Part shown: in pieces, positions 56,770-64,000 of the stretch
Layout: the number at the start of each line of letters is the position of its first letter
Position numbering within the stretch: the first letter of the stretch is position 1
NCBI GenBank assembly: GCA_905221605.1
Contig: CAJNDS010001591.1
Span: 635,540-699,539, forward strand
Direction: 5' to 3'
From: Symbiodinium natans
Lineage: Eukaryota; Sar; Dinophyceae; Suessiales; Symbiodiniaceae
DNA length: 64,000 nt
Program-made: the position numbers and the translations under genes
The notes under the pieces: model-generated
What the model was told of the DNA's origin: nothing
The model's database searches: none
The model's input: only the letters and a program-made list of their open reading frames with translations

Positions 56770-57055
56770 AGCCGAAGTACTGCGCACTTGATCCCCATGC
56801 TGATGCCAAGGCACATAGAAGTAGCTGCCATCTTCACCTCGGCGTGTGTGACGTGCAAGATCACATATTAATAATACTACTAATATTAATAATACTATTA
56901 ATATTAGTAATACTATGAATATTAAATAAGAACAGAGGAGGCTGGGAATCTTCGGAACTCCGCAGTGGGTGGGCTGCGGCAGCTCCCTTAGACTCGCCAA
57001 GGGGCTGATCTCCTGAACGCCCAGGCCGGTCCTTAGCTGTGCGCCAGGACTGTCC
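56770..57055 (-). CDS. exon-like islands around an AATATT microsatellite
   Basis: 57055 down to 56930: DSPGAQLRTGLGVQEISPLA then SLRELPQPTHCGVPKIPSLL. 56850 down to 56770: RRGEDGSYFYVPWHQHGDQV. Confidence 0.5.
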
Positions 57056-57059
57056 TAGG

Positions 57060-57162
57060 GTTTCGGGTTTAGGGTTTAGGGTTTAGGGTTTAGGGTTTAG
57101 GGTTTAGGGTTTAGGGTTTAGGGTTTAGGGTTTAGGGTTTAGGGTTTAGGGTTTAGGGACCC
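57060..57162 (+). repeat. TTTAGGG tract
   Basis: About 14 units; CCCTAAA follows at 57205-57255. Confidence 0.97.
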
Positions 57163-57309
57163 CCCGAATGCCCTGAGATGCCCTCTGTGCCTCCTTTGAG
57201 CCCCTAAACCCTAAACCCTAAACAATAAACCCTAAACCCTAAACCCTAAACCCCTTCCTTCGATCATTTCCTTTGGGCCTCCGTTCCTTTGGAGCATCTT
57301 TGAGCCTTC

Positions 57310-57860
57310 TAACCTCTTTTCAGCATTGCGACGAATCTGATATGAAGCCAAGCTGCCCCTGCGTCGCAACGTCTTTGCCTCTCCGAAGCTTCATTGCCAA
57401 CACCCAGCTTCTGACAGAGCCCCGAACCCTAAACCCACTATCACTAACCCAAGTCTCCGAACTTTGGGGGGTTGTCTCGGGCTTTCCTTAAAGCTGTCGC
57501 CACGCAGGCGTCCTAGAGCATCAAACTCAGCAGCAAAGCCCTGGAAACAAACAGCCCCAGGAAAACAAAAGCGCCTGGCGCTTCCGCGAGCAAGCCCAGG
57601 TCGCGCACGACGCCTCGGCTGCACAGGGACACCCCCTGCGGCCGACAAACTTCCCATGCCTCTTAAAGGACTCCTCCGAACCTTCGTGAAGTCCTGGGGC
57701 TCCTTTAAGAAGCCTCGAACTGCTGGGCTCCTTCAACAAGCCTCTACAAGACATCTGAAACCCTTCGCACGCCGGGACGAAAGCTCGCAGCAGACCCAGT
57801 CAAGGCTCCGTAGACGGCCCCGCGCTGCCAGCCTGCAGGGCAAACGAAAGAAAAAGCTTC
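57310..57860 (+). CDS. plus-strand candidate coding region
   Basis: After CCTCTTTTCAG: HCDESDMKPSCPCVATSLPL then RSFIANTQLLTEP. From 57464 a 150-codon plus frame (KQTAPGKQKRLALPRASPGR, GLLRTFVKSWGSFKKPRTAG) is very basic and runs into TTTAGGG. Two minus frames are open as well, so this may reflect GC-rich DNA. Confidence 0.35.
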
Positions 57861-58086
57861 GGGTTTTTTGGGGTTTGGGGTTTGGGGGTTCAGGGTTCAG
57901 GGGTCTAGGGTTTAGGGTTTAGGTTCGGGGTTCGGAGTTAAGGGTTTAGGGTTTCGGGTTTCGGGTTTAGGGCCTGGGGTTTAGGCGCTTCCCTTCCCCT
58001 GGCCCACAGCCTCCGAGCGCAACGGAGCCTTCCAGGAGAGGCCACCTGAGGAGAAAAAAAAAAAACACTTAATTAATTGAATTATG

Positions 58087-58232
58087 CTTTTTGGTGGGCC
58101 GGCGGGCCGGGGTGTCTCTGAGATTCTCTCCCAAATATCTCACAAAACGTGCCAAACCCTGGCCGGGGCTCCAGTACGGGCCGGAGCAGAGCCCGTTGCT
58201 CCCTCCATTCAGCTTCTTCGCACCTCCCACGG
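58087..58232 (+). CDS. plus-strand exon with GTAAGT donor
   Basis: GVSEILSQISHKTCQTLAGA then PVRAGAEPVAPSIQLLRTSH ends at CACGG|GGTAAGT. An overlapping minus ORF (YPVGGAKKLNGGSNGLCSGP) competes. Confidence 0.4.
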
Positions 58233-58487
58233 GGTAAGTTTGGAGGGGGGGAGGGTGGGGCGAAAAAAGCAGCATGACCAAGCTGGAGAAGCGCGATGGC
58301 TTTGGCAAAGTTTAGGGGTTTGGGGTTTGGGATTTAGGTTTCGCGCTTAGGGTTTAGGGTTTAGGATTTAGGGGCTTCGGGTTTGGGGTCTACTTAACCC
58401 TAGGAAGAAAAATTCATCCTTTTTTTGTTCATACATAAGAAAGCCCATAACCCAAAAAGTAAAATTCAAAAAGGAGCCCTAACACTG

Positions 58488-58625
58488 ATCGAGGACTGAG
58501 TCTAGGGCCCCATTGGCAGCCAAGTTGCTGCCCGGGTTCCCGTAGCAGTTGCCATGCTCGAGCTTCGTGGTCTCCGGAAACAGCTGGTTGGTACACCAAA
58601 ACCTGAACCCACTCGAGGGTTGTTG
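58488..58625 (-). CDS. terminal-exon-like island
   Basis: SGFRFWCTNQLFPETTKLEH then GNCYGNPGSNLAANGALDSV and LDQC to TGA. Confidence 0.5.
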
Positions 58626-58734
58626 CGGGTTTGGGGGTTGAGGATTTTTCTGCAGGGTTTTTCTATATTTCATGGCTTTATAGGGGTTTAGGGGTTAGTG
58701 GTTTAGGCTTCAGGGGTTTAGGACTGAAGGAAGG

Positions 58735-59032
58735 GAGGACAGGGGGGGGGGGGGCGGGGGCCATGGCGGGGGTCGAAGAAGTCCTGCTGCCGCGAAGCAC
58801 GGCCCGCGTTTCCGACGGGCACTCCAGGACGACGTATCTGAGCAGAGCCGAAGCGAAGAAGCCAACTCACTATCCGATCACTACAGCCAAGGATGCCCTA
58901 GGCCTAAACTACCTCGAGCTCTCCAGCCATTTCCGCGGGTCCATGGAAGCCCGCGAAAGTGCCACACAGTACGTTGCGGCATACTGCAACGCTGCCAGCT
59001 CTCTGCAAACTCCGGTGGTGCAGCCGGGGTGA
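58735..59032 (+). CDS. plus-strand open segment of about 100 codons
   Basis: GVEEVLLPRSTARVSDGHSR, TTYLSRAEAKKPTHYPITTA, KDALGLNYLELSSHFRGSME and YVAAYCNAASSLQTPVVQPG to TGA. The best continuous plus-strand reading in 57-60 kb. Confidence 0.45.
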
Positions 59033-59199
59033 CCGCGCCTGAACATGCCTTGGCAAGTCCACAGAGCATGACTTCGCAAGCTCAAGGCGTCCACTGTCCT
59101 ACACGTCGGAAAGCTAAGGGAGACATGCCTCGTTGGTCGCATCTACACAGTCCGCTCTCAGGGACAACTTCGAATCTGCAAAAGGGCCCCCTCCCGACA

Positions 59200-59215
59200 G
59201 CACATACATACAAAA

Positions 59216-59249
<34 letters not shown>

Positions 59250-59305
59250 GTATATTTATGTGTATATTTATATTATATATATATATATATACATACATAT
59301 ATCAG
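59200..59305. repeat. (TA)n/(TATG)n microsatellite
   Basis: AT run. Confidence 0.95.
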
Positions 59306-59540
59306 CCATCGCACAAGCCGAGAGTGCTGGCCAACAACTCCAACCTCGCCGAGTGACTGCATTTGAACATGACGTCATCCAGCGACGATGCCCAGTGCTT
59401 CTTGCGAAAGCCATAGTTCTCGCGATCTCGCGTATCCTTCCACGGAAGAGTTTCACCCTACTTGGGAACCCTAAACCCACCATCCGTGTCTCAGAAGGTG
59501 TTGAAGCGGCACCCGCCCATTCTGGCCGGGGAGCATAGCA
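59300..59540 (+). CDS. plus-strand open segment
   Basis: QAESAGQQLQPRRVTAFEHD, VIQRRCPVLLAKAIVLAISR and ILPRKSFTLLGNPKPTIRVS to TAG. A minus ORF covers the same stretch. Confidence 0.35.
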
Positions 59541-59849
59541 GCCCAGGTAGTTTGCAACCTTGAGTGCACGCAAACCCTGCACCCACTAAACCCGAAGCCA
59601 GAGGCCTTCTAAACCCTCAAACCCCTGAACTAAGAAAGCCCCTAAACAACCCCAAAAACCCCGAAAACCCGAGTGGGCCTAAACCCACGAAAAAACAGCA
59701 ACAGCCCGAGAGGTGCCCCAATGTCAAAGCTACACCGACAAGAGCCTTCCCCCCTTTAAATTTGCCGAGGTGCGAGGGGCTTCGCCTCTTGCGCAGCCCC
59801 GAGGGCCAGAAGGGGCAGCAGCCTGAGGGGCTCCCGGGTTTCTTTCTTT

Positions 59850-60095
59850 TTTTGGGTTTAGGGACTAGGGTTTAGGGTTTAGGGTTTAGGGTTTAGGGTT
59901 TAGGGTTTAGGGTTTAGGGAAGTTCTGGCCAATCCCGCTCCCCCGTCACTTTGGCCCACCGGCCTCTGCAACGGGGCCATCCTGGCAAGGGTCGCCAGGC
60001 ACGCATGTGGCTTGGCTTCGGGCTTAGGGCTTAGGGCTTAGGGCTTAGGGCTTAGGGCTTAGGGTTTAGGGTTCTAGGGTTTAGGGTTTAGGGCT
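59850..60095 (+). repeat. TTTAGGG tract, short island, GGGCTTA array
   Basis: TTTAGGG at 59850-59920; seven uniform GGGCTTA units at 60018-60065. Between them a minus reading EAKPHACLATLARMAPLQRP. Confidence 0.9.
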
Positions 60096-60738
60096 TCAGG
60101 AGCAGAACGGACCCCAGCATCACTACTGGACAGCCCGTGCCCCCGGCAAGAAAGGGTCCTATGGCTGTTGGCGGAGCGGTGCACGGCCAACCATGGGACA
60201 GGACGCGCTTTGAGGAAACCCCTGCGACTACGGCGCAAGCCCTACGATTCAGCCAAGGTGTTGGAATCGGTGGTTGTCTAGAAATGTCTCGTGGCCTGTA
60301 GCAGCCAGGGCCTACTAAGAGGGTGTGCTGAACTGTGCAGTCCGTGGGTGTCTCTGGAACTTGCTGTCCCGCAGGGTTCCCTCCCTCCACCGGGGGGGTC
60401 GCTTTAAGCCCTCCCCCCCGGCGGGCAAAGAAGTGAAAACGTAGATCTATCAGGCTAGCAGTCAACCTGTGAGGACACGCAGCATCGGCCTGCGATCCTC
60501 CCTGGGCCAGATACCGACCACGGGCATCGCGTCGTGCAGCAAACAACTCCCGCCTTCTCGCTAGCAACACCTGGGTGGCAAAACATGCTACAATACTCGC
60601 TGCATGCACTGTGAAGCACAGCGAAAGGGTGGGTGGGGCAAGAATCCGGGGCGGCAAGGGTCCATCTGAAGCATACTTTACTGGTAGCACCGAAGAAGAA
60701 ACCGGGCAAGGCGAGCAAAGTGAGGCGTGCCATGGCAT
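60088..60738 (-). CDS. 216-codon ORF, the longest without simple repeat
   Basis: ATG at 60738: MPWHASLCSPCPVSSSVLPV ... RRRELFAARRDARGRYLAQG ... CYRPRDISRQPPIPTPWLNR ... GCPVVMLGSVLLLKP. No telomeric repeat or MITE interrupts 640 bp, unusual here. Other minus frames also carry long cysteine-rich readings (CSEYCSMFCHPGVASEKAGV), so the true frame is uncertain. No family recognised. Confidence 0.35.
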   Translation of the reverse strand: MPWHASLCSPCPVSSSVLPVKYASDGPLPPRILAPPTLSLCFTVHAASIVACFATQVLLARRRELFAARRDARGRYLAQGGSQADAACPHRLTASLIDLRFHFFARRGGGLKATPPVEGGNPAGQQVPETPTDCTVQHTLLVGPGCYRPRDISRQPPIPTPWLNRRACAVVAGVSSKRVLSHGWPCTAPPTAIGPFLAGGTGCPVVMLGSVLLLKP

Positions 60739-60739
60739 G

Positions 60740-60875
60740 TCACATACAGGTGCCCACGAAAGGTGATCCAGTCACTCCCATATGCCTTCCGGACTGTGGC
60801 AGTGGCGCACCTGGCCACCGCCTGGCATGCAGCTGGTAATGCCCGGTTGGGGCTTAGGGTGGGGACCGAATACAC
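60740..60875 (-). CDS. exon-like island upstream of the 216-codon ORF
   Basis: CQAVARCATATVRKAYGSDW then ITFRGHLYVTCHGTPHFARL. A plus frame competes. Confidence 0.35.
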
Positions 60876-60999
60876 AACCCAAAGGCCATAAGACCCTAAA
60901 CCCTAAACCCTAAACCCTGGTTTGGGTCTACACCACTCTTTGCTGCCAGAGGTGCATCCGGTTCATTCAGGATGGTCCCACCTGAAGGGCGCGCATATA

Positions 61000-61210
61000 T
61001 GCATATATATACATGATATATGATGTGCTTTCATAGCATGTGTATAGATCACCCTATATATATATATATTATGCATATATATATATATATATATATATAA
61101 TGTAATATGTATATAAGTATATGTGTATATATATATACAGAAATAAATAAATATATATATATATATATATGTGTATATATATGTATGTGTGTGTGTGTGT
61201 GTCATGTGTT
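61000..61210. repeat. (TA)n/(TG)n microsatellite
   Basis: About 200 bp of TA, TATG and TG runs. A short minus island lies just left (60985-60920: RPSGGTILNEPDAPLAAKSG). Confidence 0.97.
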
Positions 61211-61239
61211 TGTGCACTTACGTATGTATGCAGATCTGT

Positions 61240-61620
61240 ATATGGAGACATGCATCATGGCCTTCCATGCGACCTTGCAGCCACAAGTTGCGACAAAACA
61301 GCGCCACGGCGGCTGCAATCCCAGACTGGGGAGCCAGCTGCATTCACGTGCAGGGACAAGGCCACCCTCAGGCGGACAGCTTCTATGGGGGGCTTGCGAA
61401 ACTGGGGGGTAGCTTATTGGGGTCCTCCTGTCAAGGGATCCTACTACTTGATTTCAGGGATACCCTATTTTTGTACACCCCCATATCAGCTCCATATCCC
61501 TAAACCCTAAACCTTAAACCCTGAACCCACAGCTTCTATCAGCTGCGGCCTCCACGTCACCCTCCAAGGACTCGATAAGGGTTCCTTCGCCGCCATTGGT
61601 CACCTCCTGGCATGAGTGGT
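61240..61620 (-). CDS. coding segment interrupted by MITE plus CCCTAAA
   Basis: 61620 down to 61529: EVTNGGEGTLIESLEGDVEA then AADRSC. 61387 down to 61240 continues PPEGGLVPARECSWLPSLGL then QPPWRCFVATCGCKVAWKAM when the insert and one copy of the 11-bp duplication (ACAGCTTCTAT, 61377-61387 and 61529-61539) are removed. Confidence 0.5.
61386..61528. mobile_element. family-A element joined to CCCTAAA, inserted as one unit
   Basis: TATGGGGGGCTTGCGAAACT...TTGTACACCCCCATATCAG then CCCTAAACCCTAAACC. The 11-bp direct repeat lies outside the combined unit, not around either part alone. Confidence 0.7.
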
Positions 61621-61859
61621 GGTCTGCGTTTGAGCGTTTGGGTTTGGGGTTTGGGGTTTAGGGTTTAGGGTTTAGGGTTTGGGGTTTGGGGTTTAGGGTT
61701 TGGGGTTTAGGATTCAGGGTTTAGGGTTCAGGGTTCAGGGGTTTCGGGCTTAGGGTTTAGGCTACACCCCTTCTCAGTGATCCATGGACTTCAGGTACCA
61801 TCCGCTGGCACGACTAAACCCTAAACCCTAAACCCTAAACCCTAAACCCTAAACCCCCC

Positions 61860-61960
61860 TCCCCCGCCCACCTCAAAGCAGCCCAAGGGCTCGTACTCGA
61901 GGATGGGCACCTCATGAGATCACTCGCTGGCATATCACCTTCAAAAGCGACTATCTTCCG
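61860..61960 (-). CDS. exon-like island with PLGCF
   Basis: EVPILEYEPLGCFEVGGG (or, in another frame, KIVAFEGDMPASDLMRCPSS). YEPLGCF resembles the opening strand of WSC/PAN-type extracellular domains. Confidence 0.45.
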
Positions 61961-62113
61961 AGAAAGCCCCCATCAAGACATGTTTTTGTATGTCCACAAT
62001 TGGGTTTAGGGTTTAGGGTTTAGGGTTTAGGGTTTATTGAAATTATTAGCGAAGGCGATTAAGGAACCCTTAACCCTAAACCCTAAACCCTAACTAAACC
62101 CTGAACCCTCGCG

Positions 62114-62215
62114 ATGGACCCCTCCTTAAGCCCGGAGCCATGACGATGCGGTGGTTGACCGTGTCGGACACGAAGACCGTCGAGTGGTGGGCCGCGATAC
62201 CTCTAAGGTTCAAAC
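62114..62215 (-). CDS. NHL-repeat fragment
   Basis: NLRGIAAHHSTVFVSDTVNH then RIVMAPGLRRG. 'vfVSDtvNHRIv' is the NHL-repeat consensus (a beta-propeller blade). Confidence 0.6.
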
Positions 62216-62269
62216 AGGGGGTGATTTAAGTTTAGGGTTTAGGGCTTAGTTCCAGGGTTGTTTAGGCTT

Positions 62270-62385
62270 TACCAAAGAAAGACCACACAACTTCTGCCCG
62301 AGAGCCCTTGGTATTTTGCTACCTTGCTGGGACCATAGTTCAAGAAATCCAAAGCTGGGATCGGGACCATCATGCAAAATGACTC
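62270..62385 (-). CDS. exon-like island next to the NHL fragment
   Basis: MMVPIPALDFLNYGPSKVAK then YQGLSGRSCVVFLW. Confidence 0.45.
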
Positions 62386-62425
62386 ATTTAGGGTCTGCGT
62401 ATTTCAAGTTAATCGGTCAAAACGC

Positions 62426-63090
62426 CTAAGATCGAGAAGTTTTGACAATCAGGGCATCGCCCCACATTCTTGCAACCACGACGAGTACAACGCACGCACG
62501 CATGTCTAGATTCACTTTACTTCCAAACCCCAACTCGTCGCAGCGCCTTCCGGGTTGTCCAACGCCAGGTTCGTCTTGGCTGCATTTTGCCTGTATCCTG
62601 GCATTCGTGAGCATGGACAGAAGTCAGCACACCCACTCGAGTGTGAACGGCTGAAGGCAGACTCCCCAAGACCTTCGGAAGCCTTACAAATTTGAAGTCC
62701 GCCCCCCCTCCACCGTGACGCACCTTGTTCGCCGGTGCCAATCACGTGCTGAACGGCGCCCTGGCGCCAGCAGATTCGCCGGGCAGCTTGGGCTTGGCCG
62801 ATCAACACATCACAAAACGGATTCTCCAGGGTCTGAGCTCCAAAGAACCCAAGTTTTCAAGGGAGACCAACTGTGACCAACCGAGACCAAGCCTCCATGA
62901 CGCGGGTGCCCAGCGGCACGAAGCGGGCAATGGCCTAAGACAAGAGTGCAGCGACAGAATGATGTCGGCGTCTGCAAGATGTTGGCTTGAAACGAAACCC
63001 TTCCCATGCACCAAGGTCCTCACGCTCCCGGTGTCCACAAATGTCAGGGACCGTGGTGCGCCCCACCTCTGTCAAAAATTCGTACGTCCC
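62426..63090 (-). CDS. NHL-like region, frame-shifted
   Basis: 63090 down to 62980: WGAPRSLTFVDTGSVRTLVH then GKGFVSSQHLADADIILSLH. About 62850 down: ENPFCDVLIGQAQAARRICW then RQGAVQHVIGTGEQGASRWR. 'GsVrTLvhGkG' and 'gaVqhviGtGeqG' are NHL inter-blade motifs with the propeller spacing. Below this, LTNARIQAKCSQDEPGVGQP to TGA at 62426. The frame changes between motifs, so either introns or decay. Confidence 0.5.
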
Positions 63091-63289
63091 AGAGCACAGG
63101 CCTTCAGCATGTCCCTTTTTGTCCCTACACCGAAAAACCTGAACCCTGAATCCTAAACCCTAAGACCCTAAACCCTAAACCCTGAACCAAAAAACCCTAA
63201 CACCCTCAAACCCTAAGACCTAAACCCCGGACTACTCTGGCAGCTCGCTTGTCAAGTCTTAGTCCCAGGCTCCGTGTTCGACATCCTCA

Positions 63290-63590
63290 GCTCAAAGCCA
63301 AGAAGGATTAAAAAACTTCATGCTTGCACCGAAAGCCAGGATTCCGTAGGTTTAGGCCTTTAAGGTTTAAGTAGGTTTAGGGTTTAGGGCTTAGGGCTTA
63401 GGGTTTAGGGTTTAGGGTTTAGGGTTTAGGGTTTAGGGTTTAGGGTTTAGGGTTTAGGGTTTAGGTGTATGGCTAGCCGGGCAGCGCGATCTGCATGGGC
63501 CGTCTCAGCTGCGCAGCAGTCGTCCACGTGCCGGCCGGGGCCAGCCCCTGTAAAGGGCGATGGACTCTTCTCTTATTGTACTTGAAGATG
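63290..63590 (-). CDS. exon-like islands around a TTTAGGG tract
   Basis: 63590 down to 63480: KSPSPFTGAGPGRHVDDCCA then AETAHADRA (PAN-like CC). 63345 down to 63290: GILAFGASMKFFNPSWL to TGA, in keeping with an NHL-type strand. TTTAGGG at 63370-63470. Confidence 0.4.
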
Positions 63591-63699
63591 TTGTAGCAAC
63601 ATGTGTTGATCTTGGTATATGATTGTCTCAATCTGTTTCTATGTCCAGCGCTTTATTCTGAGAATCTTGCACTTTTCTGTAAAATTACAGGAAACGAGT

Positions 63700-63708
63700 A
63701 AGAGCGAG

Positions 63709-63751
<43 letters not shown>

Positions 63752-64000
63752 CAGACAGAGAGAGCGAGAGAGAGCGAGAGCGAGAGAGCGAGAGAGCGAG
63801 AGAGCGCGAGAGCGCGAGAGCGCGAGAGCGCGAGAGCGCGAGAGCGCGAGAGCGCGAGAGCGCGAGAGCGCGAGAGCGCGAGAGCGAGAGAGCGAGAGAG
63901 CGAGAGAGCGAGAGCGAGAGCAGCGAGAAAGAGAGCGAGAGAGACAAAGAAAGAGAAAGAAAGAGAGGGACAGAAAAAGAGAGAGAAAGAAAGAGAGAAG
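63700..64000 (+). repeat. (GA)n and (GAGAGCGC)n microsatellite to window end
   Basis: Pure (GA)n, then regular GAGAGCGC octamers, then AGAGAAAG. It continues past the window. 63591-63700 holds no gene. Confidence 0.98.

Noticed and set aside
17261-61412. ORFs rich in IYIYIYM, HTHTHT, CVCVCV, TYIRTYI
   Set aside because: Translations of TA, TATG, CA and ACATACGT microsatellites.
1197-63156. Many ORFs ending in GLGFRV or in LNPKP and TLNPKP
   Set aside because: These C-termini are simply translated TTTAGGG or CCCTAAA; each repeat strand stops once every seven codons. They are not a conserved peptide.
63639-63947. Serine/leucine/arginine-rich ORF at the right end
   Set aside because: Translation of the (GA)n/(GAGAGCGC)n microsatellite.
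1-64000. Nanochromosome-like islands capped CCCTAAA ... TTTAGGG
   Set aside because: Some islands have that arrangement (13.2 and 26.0 kb), but as many have the same or opposite orientation on both sides, so end-capping is not the rule.
1-64000. Retrotransposon or DNA-transposase coding regions, viral genes
   Set aside because: No reverse-transcriptase, integrase, transposase or capsid-like motifs seen in any frame; only short non-autonomous inverted elements.

Overview
This window looks like nuclear DNA of a protist with plant-type telomeric repeats (TTTAGGG/CCCTAAA). An alveolate, most likely a dinoflagellate of the Symbiodiniaceae kind, fits best. Three things point there: very short exon-like islands, GT-AG and possible GC-AG splice boundaries, and protein fragments of extracellular types (PAN/Apple-like, NHL, fibronectin-II-like, possibly galectin-like). 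There is no prokaryotic gene organisation, rRNA, recognisable tRNA or CRISPR array. The organism call is inference. A chromerid or another TTTAGGG organism is not excluded.

The window is a mosaic of three kinds of DNA. (1) Well over 100 short interstitial telomeric tracts (ITS, about 20 to 340 bp) occur in both orientations about every 0.4-0.5 kb, some homogenised into variant units (TTCAGGG, TTTCAGGG, TTTTAGGG, CCCCTAAA, AAAGGGTTG). (2) Islands of about 60-250 bp between the ITS translate as coherent protein in one frame, mostly on the minus strand, several with good splice sites. They read like exons or broken exons. (3) At least ten families of about 90-200 bp inverted-repeat, MITE-like elements, some lying in frame inside the exon-like islands.

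Layout: 0-7.3 kb mixed exon-like islands and ITS; 7.5-9.2 kb two copies of a 22-bp satellite cassette; 9.3-29 kb dense minus-strand islands, including three copies of a module with the motifs YLxxxG and GGFWADCG and many PAN-like pieces; 29-32.5 kb sparser, several plus-strand islands; 32.5-57 kb mostly minus-strand islands, including a PAN exon upstream of a terminal exon, discoidin-like strands, a duplicated two-part module (43.7-47.4 kb), a CxxC...CxxC C-terminus, an FN2-like piece and a galectin-like piece; 57-60 kb plus-strand candidates; 60-63.6 kb a 216-codon minus ORF and NHL-repeat fragments; the window ends in a (GA)n tract.

The most notable result is how the telomeric tracts sit. 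At six places an ITS (or ITS plus MITE) is flanked by a direct duplication of 9-26 bp of coding-like sequence, and in several of these removing the insert and one duplicate copy gives a continuous reading frame. In four more places an ITS interrupts a MITE. So many of these tracts are insertions into pre-existing DNA rather than remnants of chromosome ends. Two duplications contain AG|GC at the boundary, so the insert could be spliced out exactly as a GC-AG intron. No complete gene can be assembled by eye; every coding call is an exon-like fragment.
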